In this document: positions 46,640 to 57,614 of the stretch, piece by piece
Numbering within the stretch: the first letter of the stretch is position 1
How the letters are laid out: every line of letters begins with the position of its first letter
Origin: Gibbula magus
Lineage: Eukaryota > Mollusca > Gastropoda > Trochida > Trochidae
Direction of reading: 5' to 3'
Assembly (NCBI GenBank): GCA_936450465.1
Contig: OW388289.1
Coordinates: forward strand, 70,492,420-70,556,419
Length of the DNA stretch: 64,000 bases
The notes under the pieces: model-generated
Told to the model about the DNA's origin: nothing
Seen by the model: only the letters and a program-made list of their open reading frames with translations
The model's database searches: none
Position numbers and translations under genes: made by a program

Positions 46640-47320
46640 TCTGTTAATTACTTCTATTTACAAAGAAGACAGAAGCTTTGTCATCAGGTTAAGTAAATAA
46701 TTAAAGCCCTCATTTGGTGGAACGCCTCATCTTTAGACTGATAAATGCCAACCGTAACCACTGCGTTGATGAAACTTACTGGTAATCATTACAAGTCTAG
46801 ACAATTGACACACATATTTGGTAAGATCAATTGAGTCTTGACTCTTGGCTTAACATTCTGACCATAAAGTAATAGCGTTTGCTGAATATATGCACTTGCT
46901 GAGTAAACGTTTACTCGCTTGAGACCTAGAGAAAATATTATTGTCAACAGTATAATGTTCACACTGTTTGACTAATCGAGGGTCTACAAAGTGTCCGTCT
47001 AAAGAAAAGCATATTGACTCAAAAGTAAGTCAGATTTCAAGACGTTATTTCATGAGACATTATAATTATGAACATCAATGATCATACTGAAGTGTATAAC
47101 TTTGTATTCCCTACATAATGTTCGAGGTGTGTACTGTAAGGAGATTAAATCAATATTTTCAAGAGCATGTCCCTTTTATCAAAACTGATACTTTTATCAC
47201 AGGGTTAAAGCCTGCAAAATTATGTACCGTCCTGTTATGGTGAAATCTGAGAGCATCGGCTGGAACTAGGGAAGTATGGGCGGTACTGCACTGACTCCAA
47301 CAGGTTATCTCTACTGGGAT
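46640..47320 (+). repeat. Blocks P and N, copies in U5
   Basis: P (46640-46860) and N (47145-47320) keep the order and spacing of 35900-36850. N retains CCCTTTTATCA, AACTGATA and TTTTATCACAGG, and its GGTGAAATCTGAGAGCATCG is closer to the oldest copy at 2648-2667 than the U4 version is. Confidence 0.6.
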
Positions 47321-48830
47321 CTGGAATTGATGTGATTAATATTGATTCATGCAGACATTGTCCAATAAGCGGACACAATAATGAAGTCTGACAATGACAT
47401 AATTTGATAACTGTATCTTGTCTGCTGGACAGATTTATCTTTCCAAAGATGTCAGACTAGTTTGTTATGATAAATATGGTTCATGACTACAGTTACAAAC
47501 ATGATTGTGTAATGATAGGCTGGAACATACAATACATAATGGTAAACGATCGTATATACGATATTTCAGCATATTGATGAAAACATATATTAAGTATGTT
47601 TATGTATAAAAGATTAACTAATATCAATTTTGATAAATGAATGACATATTGTCTTCATTTAGAGTACGCTTTGCATTATCATCAAAGACACAATGCATTT
47701 TTGGACATTTAACAACCAGAATAAACAAATTCAGGTAGTATAAATTTAATTGCAACAAACTCTAAGTCGTGTTTTAGAGACAGCATTATGCCTCCATTCC
47801 CCAATGGAAATGTTTGAATGGGGGATTCAGAATTAAAGGTTTGTGTGAAAAGATTGGCATTGCCTACAATATACAACGTTTAATACTGATCACAGTGTCA
47901 CATTGCGAGCGTTTATGATATCGTGCCATCAGGTTCTGAATCAATATCGTCACACAAAAACTTAACTGAATTGTTACAGTACTGAAGACTAGATATGCAA
48001 AATAGAACCGTTTCTGGGTCATTGGTTTATATTTGCGGGAGTAAGATTAGTGGTTGTTATTTTTTAATTTAAATATTGATTATTGCTAAAGACAATTATC
48101 CATTTGTTTAGGGGTTTTGTAGAAATAATGATGAAACAAAATAAATGGGTTCCTCGTTGTCATTATTTTTTCAAACAAACCGGAAAAGTCCTACCGACAG
48201 GCATGTATGTATCCTTACGAAAGGTTCTGGATGTGTGAGGTGTGTGAGAACATTCTTGGAGCAAAAAGTTAAGAGTTCGTAGGACGCTTTTGGGACATCA
48301 AATTCCTAATATTCACAATCAGTATATTTCAGCAGATATCCTTGTAAAGAAGTTGATAATGAATAAACACATTTAAACAATTACGCAATTTCACAACGAA
48401 GTTGTTATCATACATACAACATCAATCTACTCTATTCATTAGATACCATGACATCACGAGAAATCAAACATTGATATGGGCGAAATTAAATCAATACTTT
48501 GCTTGCACATTCATTGCCAGTGCAAATACTCTGCATAAAATGCAGTGACAATCGATTTGAAGGCCATTTGGGATATCACACAAAACAAGAACAGAACATC
48601 GTATGACAATAAGAGACAAATGTAATGCTATCTGATAATGATAACATTCAGCTGCAGGTCTGGAAACATTACTTGATGTGTCAATCTCGTTCTTTTGGGT
48701 GTGATGAGATTCTCATGACTTTGGCGTGGAATGCCTCATGACAATTTAATAGCATTCACATGCATTCAAAACAAACATTTCTGAAAACTCCTAAACCACG
48801 AACATTAAATCCACCAAAGGGGATTCTCTT

Positions 48831-51105
48831 GTTACACAAACATTATATTTTTCAAACGATATCCGTATATCATTATATGCTTATGTCTTGAGGTCACAGA
48901 TTAATGAAGATGTACATGTATGGAATATTCGCACTCATGCTTATCTGTTGGACACGCCGCTATAACTTACCTGTTTATGTAACATTCCTTGCGACCTGTT
49001 TCTTATTGCAATAGCGGCATGCTGACTGGAACGTGACTTCATGCCACATGAAAGGGAGCAATAAATCAGATGAACAGCAAACATATACATTGAATGAGAT
49101 GTTGAATTCGTATTATACCTCGAACATGGATCTAAGAAGAGCAACATAAGACATTAAGTTGATTATGTATTCCTTATTACTGTTTATGTTCTAATTTGTA
49201 TTTAACAGTTTTAAATAATTACGTATTAGTGCCAAACTATGAATCTGTAGTTCGAGTTTATTTATTTTAATCAAAAGTAAAATAGACGCAAGATTCTACA
49301 CATGATACCTGACTTCACTCAACTGTAATAATTTTATTTTTGACAAGACAATCGTTATATGCCATGTCATGGTCTCAATGGCTAATGGGTGTGAACAAAA
49401 TATATATAATTCATATTAATATTTTTGAAAGTGTACTTTCTTTTAATCAATATATGTTAATATTGTTAATTTGGACATTCATTGGTCCCTTATGAATCTT
49501 AATCTCATTTACTGTTTTGCGTTTTACAGTTGCAACATCTGTGCATGTCATTATTCAGTTATATCGTTATACCACTAATACATCTGATTAAGTGTTTCAT
49601 TTTATAACGTATACATTTCCTGTCTACAACTGCAAATTGAACGAAATGTGTATTCATCGAATTATCTCATTAGTTGTACGTTTATCAGTGTTCTACTTAT
49701 TAACCTCTATGTTGATATTGCTTAAATTTCTGGTAAAAGTCTTAACATTTATGATGTCATTCATGTGACAGATACTTGCCATGAATACCCTCGAAACGTA
49801 AAAAGTTTCAATCGCTTAGAAGATGGTATTGCTGAAATAAGGTGAAGCCTCAGTAGCGACTCGACGTAAACCAAAAGCTTAACATTGTGTGTGAAGTTTG
49901 TACATTTGGTCTCGATCCTCCTCAAATAAGGATAAATGTTGATGACATTCACCATGTGTTTTCTGCCACTCTGAATTTATCAAAATATTCCTATGCTTTA
50001 TATGTTTTTCCATATCATTTATAAGTTACCCACTAATTAATCAAGGAAAGTTGCAACCGTAACTTTAAATTTGCTAAACTATACCCTTTCCTTTAGGCAT
50101 CCATTTGTCAGTCTAATTCACTCGACTATCGAATCGCATTGGACTCAAACGGCAAACTTCAGTTTTCATTTATCACCGTACTGATGTTAAATGATTGCCT
50201 TTTCTTATTTTTGACGCCATACTCTTTAGCAAAGAGTACTTCAGTTTGAAATAAAAAGAGCATGTGGACTTCATGTATCATTTATGTCTACCCTTGGCGA
50301 AAATATATCTCAATAAAGGATCATTTTTTATTCACAAATGTAATTTTCATCATAAAATATGGGCATTAATTCAATTCATTTGCATTGATTCAATTCATTT
50401 GCATTAATTATTGTCTGGGAGCCGTCTACCTGTCATTAACGAATTCTTCCTTATGACAAACGAAGCTCCTCATGATAGGAACAATTTCAATAAATTGTTT
50501 TGGCACGTGGATAAAAGAAAGGTAATTTCTTTCATCATTCCTTAACAACAAAATTATAATGGACGGAACTGCGACTTCAATGTATACCTGTTAATTAATC
50601 AAATAAATGTCTTTCTCTGACGCATATCCCCATGTATTTTGTACTCAAAACGCACATATCAGTGCTGCGTTAATGAAATTATAAGTAATAGAAAGAGGAC
50701 GAGTAGCAGTACATTATCGGGATATAAATGTACGGGTTTGAGAGGATTGGGCGATGCGCCGATAATGTACTGCTACGAGTTCTCTATTTATCTTAGAGCA
50801 CAGTAAACTGCTTGAGTCGTCAAGAAAATGTTTTAAAATGAAGATATTTCAAATGAATTGTCAACAAATTTGGGAAACATTCTCTCGAACAAAACATGGA
50901 AAACATTGACATTTCTCATGTTCATATGAAAATGTTAGGGACATTGACGTCATCATCAGTACTGTGAGCACTGAATTTCTTAAATTGTCCGAGGTGCATG
51001 AGGCGTACATTTTATATAAAGCGTACGAGTCGTGCTACAACATAAGCGTCGTGCTTGAATCACGAACATGCATTATTTAAGCACGTTTTTATTCAGCAAC
51101 ATTGA
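48831..51105. other. Spacer with block M copy, octamer pair and palindrome; no gene
   Basis: A diverged block M lies at 49035-49080 (TCATGCCACATGAAAGGGAG, AATCAGATGAACAGC). Two ATTTGCAT octamers, the POU-factor consensus, sit in a 19-bp tandem duplication at 50378-50404. A palindrome is described separately. No coding content was recognised. Confidence 0.4.
50700..50780. repeat. Palindrome with 17-bp perfect arm core
   Basis: GTAGCAGTACATTATCGG (50703-50720) pairs with CCGATAATGTACTGCTAC (50759-50776), with a 38-nt loop. Weaker pairing extends outward. ATCGGGATATAAATGTAC in the loop is echoed by ATCGGGATAAAAATGTAC near 53144. Confidence 0.9.
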
Positions 51106-51110
51106 ACAGT

Positions 51111-52290
51111 TATAAACTAGTGTCCAAAAGAAACGATACCACGTCTTTGAGCGGCCATTACAGGAAAACTTAACGACACAGAAATTTATAATTGGTATAA
51201 TTCTTTTGAGATTTCTTTCATTGAACATGTGTACAAAATTCATTTCAATCAGTACTTTGCATTCATTTGTGCAGGTCTGTATCGACGTGAGGGGTCTGAA
51301 AATGAAAATTTCATTCACGCAAATGACTGAGACAAATGTTGAAAATGTCAAAAGAGGCGTCACTAAGTCACATTTGTATTCGGTATGTCCATGCCGAGCG
51401 TCAGAACGGGCAAGTACACGTCTATGGGTTGATGACGTCAGACGTTGGTTGACGTCAGAAGATAAGCTATGTCATTCATCAAGGAGGCAATTGGCTGACT
51501 TGATGGACGCAATTCAGAGAGTAAAGATCACTAATTCTTCGGTAAACACGCTGTCTACCATTGCTCTTGAAGATGCAAAATCGGCTCCCATATGAGAGCA
51601 TGGCCAGTGCTCAATCTCTCTGTTTCCAACGTTGAATTCGTATGTTTGTTTACTCGTTGTTGAGGCCTCAGGAACGTTTTGTGGTATGGACGACGTGTTC
51701 AGATATCATGAGTCTTCAATCTCTTTTACCAAGTTTGTCTGCTAATCACGTGTCTGAGTGACGTCTTTGACGTTAACGTCGTAATAATGAATGGGTTTCG
51801 GAGATGAAATACCCGGATGTGGCGGTCTTCAATAAGCGTAATCACCTTCTTCTCGACCTGCATGTTGTCCGATCTCTATCACGTAACCGTTGCTTTAACC
51901 TGATGACTGCTATGCGCGCGCAACCGAACCTTCTGGCGTCGTCGGCGTGTGAGACTCGTTATGTGACAATTCCAACGACTCCCTCACTCTCAATGGCTGT
52001 CAAAACCGATATTTTCTTGTGTGCTTTTTGTTGCTTTGATACCAACGTGTATGGTCAGCCGTTTTATACACTTTATCTGCAGTTGCAAACTATGCTACCT
52101 AAAATAATGTCATTTTCACAAAGTGCACCATTTCTCCGGATGTGATAAAATGTTCTCGGTATTTTCGATTGAATACACTGCATTTGGGATGTGGGATACG
52201 CAAAACCATGTGTTCATACGAAAAAAATCACTTTGTAAAAAGATATTTTAAAAAATAGATGGTATCGTTTCTTTTGGACACTAGTTTATA
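51111..52290 (-). mobile_element. Tc1-like DNA transposon with intact 31-bp termini
   Basis: The termini at 51111-51141 and 52260-52290 are exact complements (core CTAGTGTCCAAAAGAAACGA), with TA available at both outer edges as the Tc1/mariner target duplication. The body holds a decayed minus-strand transposase, annotated separately. At 1180 bp it is somewhat shorter than full Tc1-like elements. The perfect ends could still be recognised by a related active transposase. Confidence 0.85.
51376..52010 (-). pseudogene. Tc1-like transposase, frameshifted and internally deleted
   Basis: On the minus strand a helix-turn-helix segment reads SHADDARRFGCARIAVIRLK then QRLRDRDRTT (51845-51958). After a +1 shift it reads EDRHIRVFHLRN, ISRQTW-KRLKTHDI and RRPYHKTFLRPQQRVNK, the bipartite DNA-binding region of Tc1 transposases, with stops within. 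A piece near HALIWEP may mark the first catalytic block (normally around DESRF). Most of the DDE domain is absent. The C-terminal RHGHTEY motif (near 51376-51396), equivalent to the family's GGHTRY ending, is retained. It is not functional. Confidence 0.8.
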
Positions 52291-52294
52291 TTTC

Positions 52295-53640
52295 ATTGCC
52301 TATAAAGTCTGAGTGGTTTTTAGAATAAATCAATTCACACAATGGCTTCATCATGGACAGTCCAATCCATACACTATTCATTCAGGAAAGGTAACTTTAC
52401 ATTTTTACTCGTTACTTTTTAAAATACTAATTTTCATTAAATTGTTGTTGATTTTGTATTTCAAATATTTTTCCATTAAGTTAAGTTGTTTGTTGAGATG
52501 TATGTATCAATATGCGAGTTGTAATATCTATTGTTGCATATGCTATTGTGCATCCCGTCTAAATTGCATATAAATTATTTCAGGTTACTGTAGCAATGAA
52601 ATAATACTCAAACTGACTATGGGAAAGACTTAACGTCGTACTGGACATCGCTCGGGCGCTGTGTGACTATACAGGGGTTTCAGTGAGACGACCCTGCAAG
52701 AAGGTAATTTCATATCACTTTCTTCTCATTTGTTTTATGTCGTTTTATTTTACTGCTGACTATTATTTTTTATAATGTGATTAAAAATATTTAAAACATT
52801 GGTAACATGGTTTGATGCTTGTCATTGTTTCACTTACTCGTGATATAAATGAAATACACTTGAAAAATCCCAATTGACCTCACATTACTTGCTTTATTTA
52901 CATGCTTTTCTTTTTCTTTTAGGAATATCAAGCTCCTTAACATAGAAGACCCCGATCGACGAAATCGACTATTTCCTTTCAGAAAGGGAACACACCATTT
53001 CATTTGTCAATGTAATAAGTGTTTAATTGTGTATTATCCACATACATAAAACAATCAGTTGACATTGTTTGTTGTTCTTATGTAAGTCTGTGAACCAATT
53101 TATGAGCATGATACCCGAACGCAACCAGAAAACCGTACATCTATCGGGATAAAAATGTACTCCACGTGACCACAATCATTTGATTGGACGAAAACAGTTA
53201 ACTGCTAGTGGGGCAGATGTTACAATTCCATTTTAAAATCTGCATTGTAAATTTCAGAATGTGAAACCTACATGTATAGATGTTAACCCCAATGAAGATC
53301 AATTCTGTGTAATAGTTAGCCCATGATATATTATATTCGTATAAACAGTACCGTATCCAATAATCCAATTGGAAAGAGGAAAGGGTACGTGACCGCAACG
53401 TATAGATGTGAAATAAAGTATCAAATAGGTGTGGAATATGAAACCTTAAATCGTTTGTTTCTGGTGGTTAATGTCTATAATTTCTTTCTCACATATTAAA
53501 GTGCAAGTTTAAACGATGTCTCAATTCCTTGGTGACCGTACTACATGTGTATGTGACAAAGGCTGTCATAATTATGTTTTTATCAAACACGATTTTTTAG
53601 TTGAATTTCCTTTGTTACCCATGGATAAAGAAATAAATCA
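52295..53640. other. AT-rich stretch, no gene
   Basis: An 86-codon frame at 52313-52573 is low in information and shows no domain. No repeats were noticed except the short echo of the 50.7-kb palindrome loop near 53144. Confidence 0.4.
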
Positions 53641-53657
53641 TATCATTTCTGATGGGT

Positions 53658-53830
53658 AATCTATTACAAAGAAGAATGTTGTCGCGTACTGCAGACACAC
53701 TGATGCCCCACCTCCCACTGGAGTTAAATCAAAAGACAAATCCGGAATCAAGAGAAACATCAAGTCAACTTTGTGTACAGACTTTGACTGTTTTACAGTC
53801 TCGGCTTTGGAGCAGACAAACTATGCGCTG
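53658..53830 (+). CDS. Possible coding exon of unknown gene
   Basis: A less AT-rich patch holds two overlapping open frames. One (after a TAA near 53657) reads NVVAYCRHTDAPPPTGVKSK, continues with basic residues and CTDFDCFTVSALEQ, and ends NYAL at a TAA near 53832. The other is a 72-codon ATG-started frame, 53652-53870. The first has the more protein-like composition. A possible acceptor AG (TATTACAAAG) has a poor pyrimidine tract. No domain was recognised; the evidence is base composition and open frames only. Confidence 0.2.
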
Positions 53831-54514
53831 TAATAAAAAGAATAGGAAGCTGTTGGCACAGGACTATTGATACGTGTTCGATTGCATCCAACTTTTATAC
53901 CTCTGTCACATATGCCTTTCAGCTCCAGGAGTTGAATAAAATAGTCAAATTGGACAAATTGGTCAGCACTGCACAGAACGCCTTGCATCCATACTTAAAT
54001 ATTGTCTCAATGTCCAGCATAAAATATTACATGGCATATACTACTTGGTCCTCTTTCATAGTTATGTATTGAAATGAGAAATTAGAGATTATGTTCCTTT
54101 GAAACATGGAATTCTTTTTTGAAAAGCGTGGACCACTGTATTTGTGGTATAGTAGTACTTAACAACATGTGTTCATAAAAACTTGTCTCGTTGAAATTCA
54201 TCAAATCAGTTTTAAAACTGATATGAAAGGATACACCACAATTATGTTACAAACATATAATTGAAACATGCACATATATATAACTTCTTCCCGAAAATAA
54301 TTAGCTTATTGTTTCTTTTCCAAAATAATGTACATAAACCTGTCATAATTAATATGGAATGTCAACAAAACTACAGCTTAGTGATATTGAACGATTTCAA
54401 TTTGGAGTTATACAGTGTAGTTGTTACGTTTTAAAATAGACTTCATTAAGGTATTATCTAAGAGTGAATAACAAAGTTATCCCAAGTAATACATTGTTTA
54501 AAAGCAAAGAATAG

Positions 54515-54820
54515 GGTTTTCCTGGAGAAGATGCAAATAGGTTTTTAGCACATGACCCCTGTAACCCACATTTGGGGTCACAGGGTCACCAAATCTCAAA
54601 TTTAGTATCCCAATTAGTCTGCACACATCATTTCAGCTCTCTGGGCCTTTTGGTACTGGAGAAGACTCTGAAACTGGTTTTTAAGGTTGTGACCCATTTG
54701 ACCCTATTTGGGATCACGGGTTAACCAAATCTACAGTTTAGAACCCCCATTGGCAAAGGGGTCTGCACACAACATTTCAGCATTTCATCGGGCCTTTCAG
54801 GCCTGATTAGCTGAACATCT
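54515..54820 (+). repeat. Dispersed repeat with 136-bp internal period (related to 15085-15400)
   Basis: Units start at GGTTTTT 54540 and 54676. Each has GGGTCACAGGGTCACCAAATC-like and GTCTGCACACAACATTTCAG words, as at 15.1-15.4 kb, on the same strand. Confidence 0.7.
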
Positions 54821-55054
54821 GGGAAATTTCCATAGCATTAATGCACCTTCACAATCCTTACCATTTACCTTATTCAATGACAAATGAATACAAAATTAAT
54901 TCAACATAATTAATATGATTTGAACTGGCAAGAAGAGGTATGTACAGTTTTTATGAATAAAAGTCTACAAAGCAATGCTCGACAAGGTCAAACCCTTAGA
55001 AAAGTGAACAGCTGTGTCAAGTTCTTCGTATAACTAGCAATCTCATTGGAATAA

Positions 55055-55645
55055 ATGCTAACATATGGGTTATGTTTCTACATATTGTCATCAGGTCCAA
55101 ACGGTTCATATGTGTACAATGTATATTGTCGGAGCATGCCAAGGGAACCGAGGATGAATGCTGACCAGCTAAATTTGAACACATATTGGCACAACGATTT
55201 AAATGTAGTTGCATGCTGTGTTCTTGTTGTCAACCTTAAACTGAATTTTTACCTGAATGTGAAACTTCCTTTCTTGCTTTCACGTAATGATCATACTCCT
55301 TTGGAAATAGAGGGAATTGCATTGGATATAATGTTTGACGACCTCAATCTCATATGGTACATATTTGATGCAAGTATTAAAGAAAGGGGGAAAATATTTG
55401 ATTGCAGTGTCACAGGTCTTGACTGCTTGATAAGGTCATCCTTTTTGCTGACAATTCCGAAAACATCGGATGAAACGGAAATGTGACCTTACTTTTTAAT
55501 AGATCAGTGAAACGCTGTACATACTTGACCTGTCAGTGGCATCACGTTTATCAAACATATCATTTTGCAGCAAATATGATCAATCTGGCTGGAAACTGAA
55601 TCGTAGATTTCGCATTGTCCACTGGGTGTGAATCGGATCACTTTA
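55055..55645 (+). pseudogene. Possible upstream (endonuclease-side) remnant of the LINE at 55994-56770
   Basis: A 143-codon frame (55055-55486) and decayed frames after it precede the clear LINE remnant on the same strand. PVSGIT near 55535 sits where endonuclease domains usually carry a PxxxISDH motif, but key residues are not recognisable. The assignment rests mainly on position and strand. Confidence 0.25.
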
Positions 55646-55651
55646 CTTTAA

Positions 55652-55989
55652 AGGGGCAGTGGCACTTTTTTTCAAATTTCAATTTACAAATTTCCCATTT
55701 ATAATGATGGTTTACGTCATCTATATTTACACATCTTATTACACAAACCAATTATCCGTAGTGGAAATAACGGTGTTGCATATAAAGACAAAATTGCATG
55801 GCGGCCATGTTCATGTGAACACATTTTATTATTTCAAATTACAAAAGCGATTCTCATGGCTTTACCGAACGATTTAAACTCATGTTTAACTTGATTTTCC
55901 GAAGAGAGAAGGGAGTTGTACTATTGGTGACATTATTTTTCAAATACATTTAATCAACTTCTTTGAGCGAAACAAAAGCTACTGCCCCT
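55652..55989. mobile_element. MITE with TTAA target duplication, nested in a LINE remnant
   Basis: The termini AGGGGCAGTGGC and GCTACTGCCCCT (complement AGGGGCAGTAGC) are flanked on both sides by TTAA (55648-55651 and 55990-55993), the target site of piggyBac and Kolobok elements. The 338-bp length and absence of a transposase make it non-autonomous. Interior open frames are incidental. Confidence 0.85.
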
Positions 55990-55993
55990 TTAA

Positions 55994-56770
55994 GTGTTAC
56001 ATTCAAAGTCGATTCTGAAAGATATCAGAACAGCTAAGTGGACTCGGGTGGATCTCGTATACCAAGATTCGTATGACAAGAAGACAAATCAACAGTATTC
56101 AGAAATAGTGTATCTTCATCCGTAAACAACGTAGATATAAACATACTCCTTGAACATCAGCCGGATAACATCGACCATTTGTTAGTGCGTTATCACAGAC
56201 TATACACGATGCAGATGTAGTGTGCGGGAAGGGAAGGAGAGTAGACCACATCGGGTACGGGAGAACAGCGCATCGTACGACAGAGAGTGCAGAGACCTCA
56301 GGGACAGGAAATTCGGATTATTGAATAAATTTAGAATTATTGGAGATAAACTGATATTGACTGAATACTTTAAACTCACGAAATAGATATAGATATAGAT
56401 ACGTATGTCGTAAAAAGAAACAACAACACCATGATTTACAAATGTACAGATAAATGAATTGACAGACGTAAATATCAATAACAGAGCGTTTTGGCCAAGC
56501 AACAAAAAACTTACAACGACCATATACGTCAGGAGGAATGGACCCATTACTTCAAAGAAGTTTTGAATTATAAAATTATCACAAGCAACTCGATTGATCT
56601 ACTACATCTCGACAAAACAGAGGAAACACCAGGTGATCACCATGCAGCCTGTCACGTGATGTGTGTCGGGATGACGACATTATGAACCTCCTCAGTAGAG
56701 ATATATCCATACAGGAGGTCGAGCGGGGCTCACTAATACCCCCGACTGTTATATGTTGACATTTTTATTT
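55994..56770 (+). pseudogene. Non-LTR retrotransposon ORF2 remnant (between endonuclease and reverse transcriptase)
   Basis: Successive + strand frames give VNNVDINILLEHQPDNIDHL, then RENSASYDRECRDLRDRKFG and LLNKFRIIGDKLILTEYFKL (56248-56380), then NRAFWPSNKKLTT (56481-56515), EEWTHYFKEVLN (56534-56569) and RDISIQEVE (56697-56723). These match in order the linker of CR1/L2/jockey-type ORF2 proteins, with its PWYDxEC, FW...KK and W..YFK..L landmarks leading to the start of the reverse transcriptase. There are at least three frame changes and several stops. The RT domain itself is missing, so the copy is truncated or interrupted at about 56770. Confidence 0.7.
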
Positions 56771-57614
56771 TACTTATGGAGAGAGGTGTCTGCAATCCTA
56801 ATGATTGATAAGCTAATAAATGTAATTGCTCAGATTAAAGTGTTTGTGAAATGGGTAGGACAAGTCTCTTCATGTAAAAAAAGTGGTTTGGAAAAGTAGG
56901 AAAACTTGAAAAGGTAGAGATAATATAATACACTACTGCCATTACCACCGATTTCAACTTTATTTTGGAAATTAATTCATCATAATTCATTTGAGTGAAT
57001 TGAAACAACAGGTACATGGAAGCACTTTCCTGTAAGCACAGTGAGGGATAACCTTTTCCAAAAATATAACCAGTGACAATATATAATAGTAAAATCAACA
57101 AGGACGCAGCTTTTGATGAAAGTTCCATGAAAAAGAAAATGATAAAGTCAACAAATGACAACATATAGAAGTAGCTTCATTCATTCTAGCTCCGAATATG
57201 ACTAAGTAAACAAAAACAAAAATTCGCCAATACAGTTCGTTTTTTTGGCCCCAAACTCTTATTCTGCAATCTACATTTATAACATGATGCAACCACAATA
57301 ACGTTGCTGGTTAACGTATGACCAACTCCCTTCTCCGGTTTTCGGTAAAAAAAAACCCTTTTGTTTGACAACGTTAAGATCTGCGTTCACTTTTGATGCT
57401 GGATTAAATATATTGTATTAGGTAGGCCATAGGATCATTCGATCTTGTTTAGGTATGGTCTTTTAATGTCAGCAAATAATCGTTGATAGTGACCTTATTC
57501 CACCATACTAATGGCCAGCCATTCAGCCCATTTATGTGCCAAGGTCATTTACTGTCTTTACACTTTTTACTGAGTTTAAACATGCGCAGTGACCCCTGAC
57601 ACAACCACTCTCAT
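56771..57614. other. No gene recognised
   Basis: A 109-codon minus-strand frame (56835-57164) is rich in Phe, Ile and Leu, as expected of AT-rich chance frames. Nothing else was noticed before the Helitron. Confidence 0.4.

Larger units (their letters stand above)
41035..48830 (+). repeat. Segmental duplication unit U5 (paralogue of 30230-37930)
   Basis: Same order of blocks as U4. It carries its own insertions: a MITE at 41682-41855, the tandem Tc1-like relics at 42048-43146, an inverted Q copy at 44310-44575 and a GACGGACAG tail fragment at 45046-45200. These are absent at the matching positions in U4 and so postdate the duplication. An M block follows at 49035, outside the U4 match. Confidence 0.8.

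Noticed and set aside
51206..52145. Two + strand frames (129 and 113 codons) inside the Tc1-like element
   Set aside because: The recognisable transposase is on the minus strand; these frames are its shadows.
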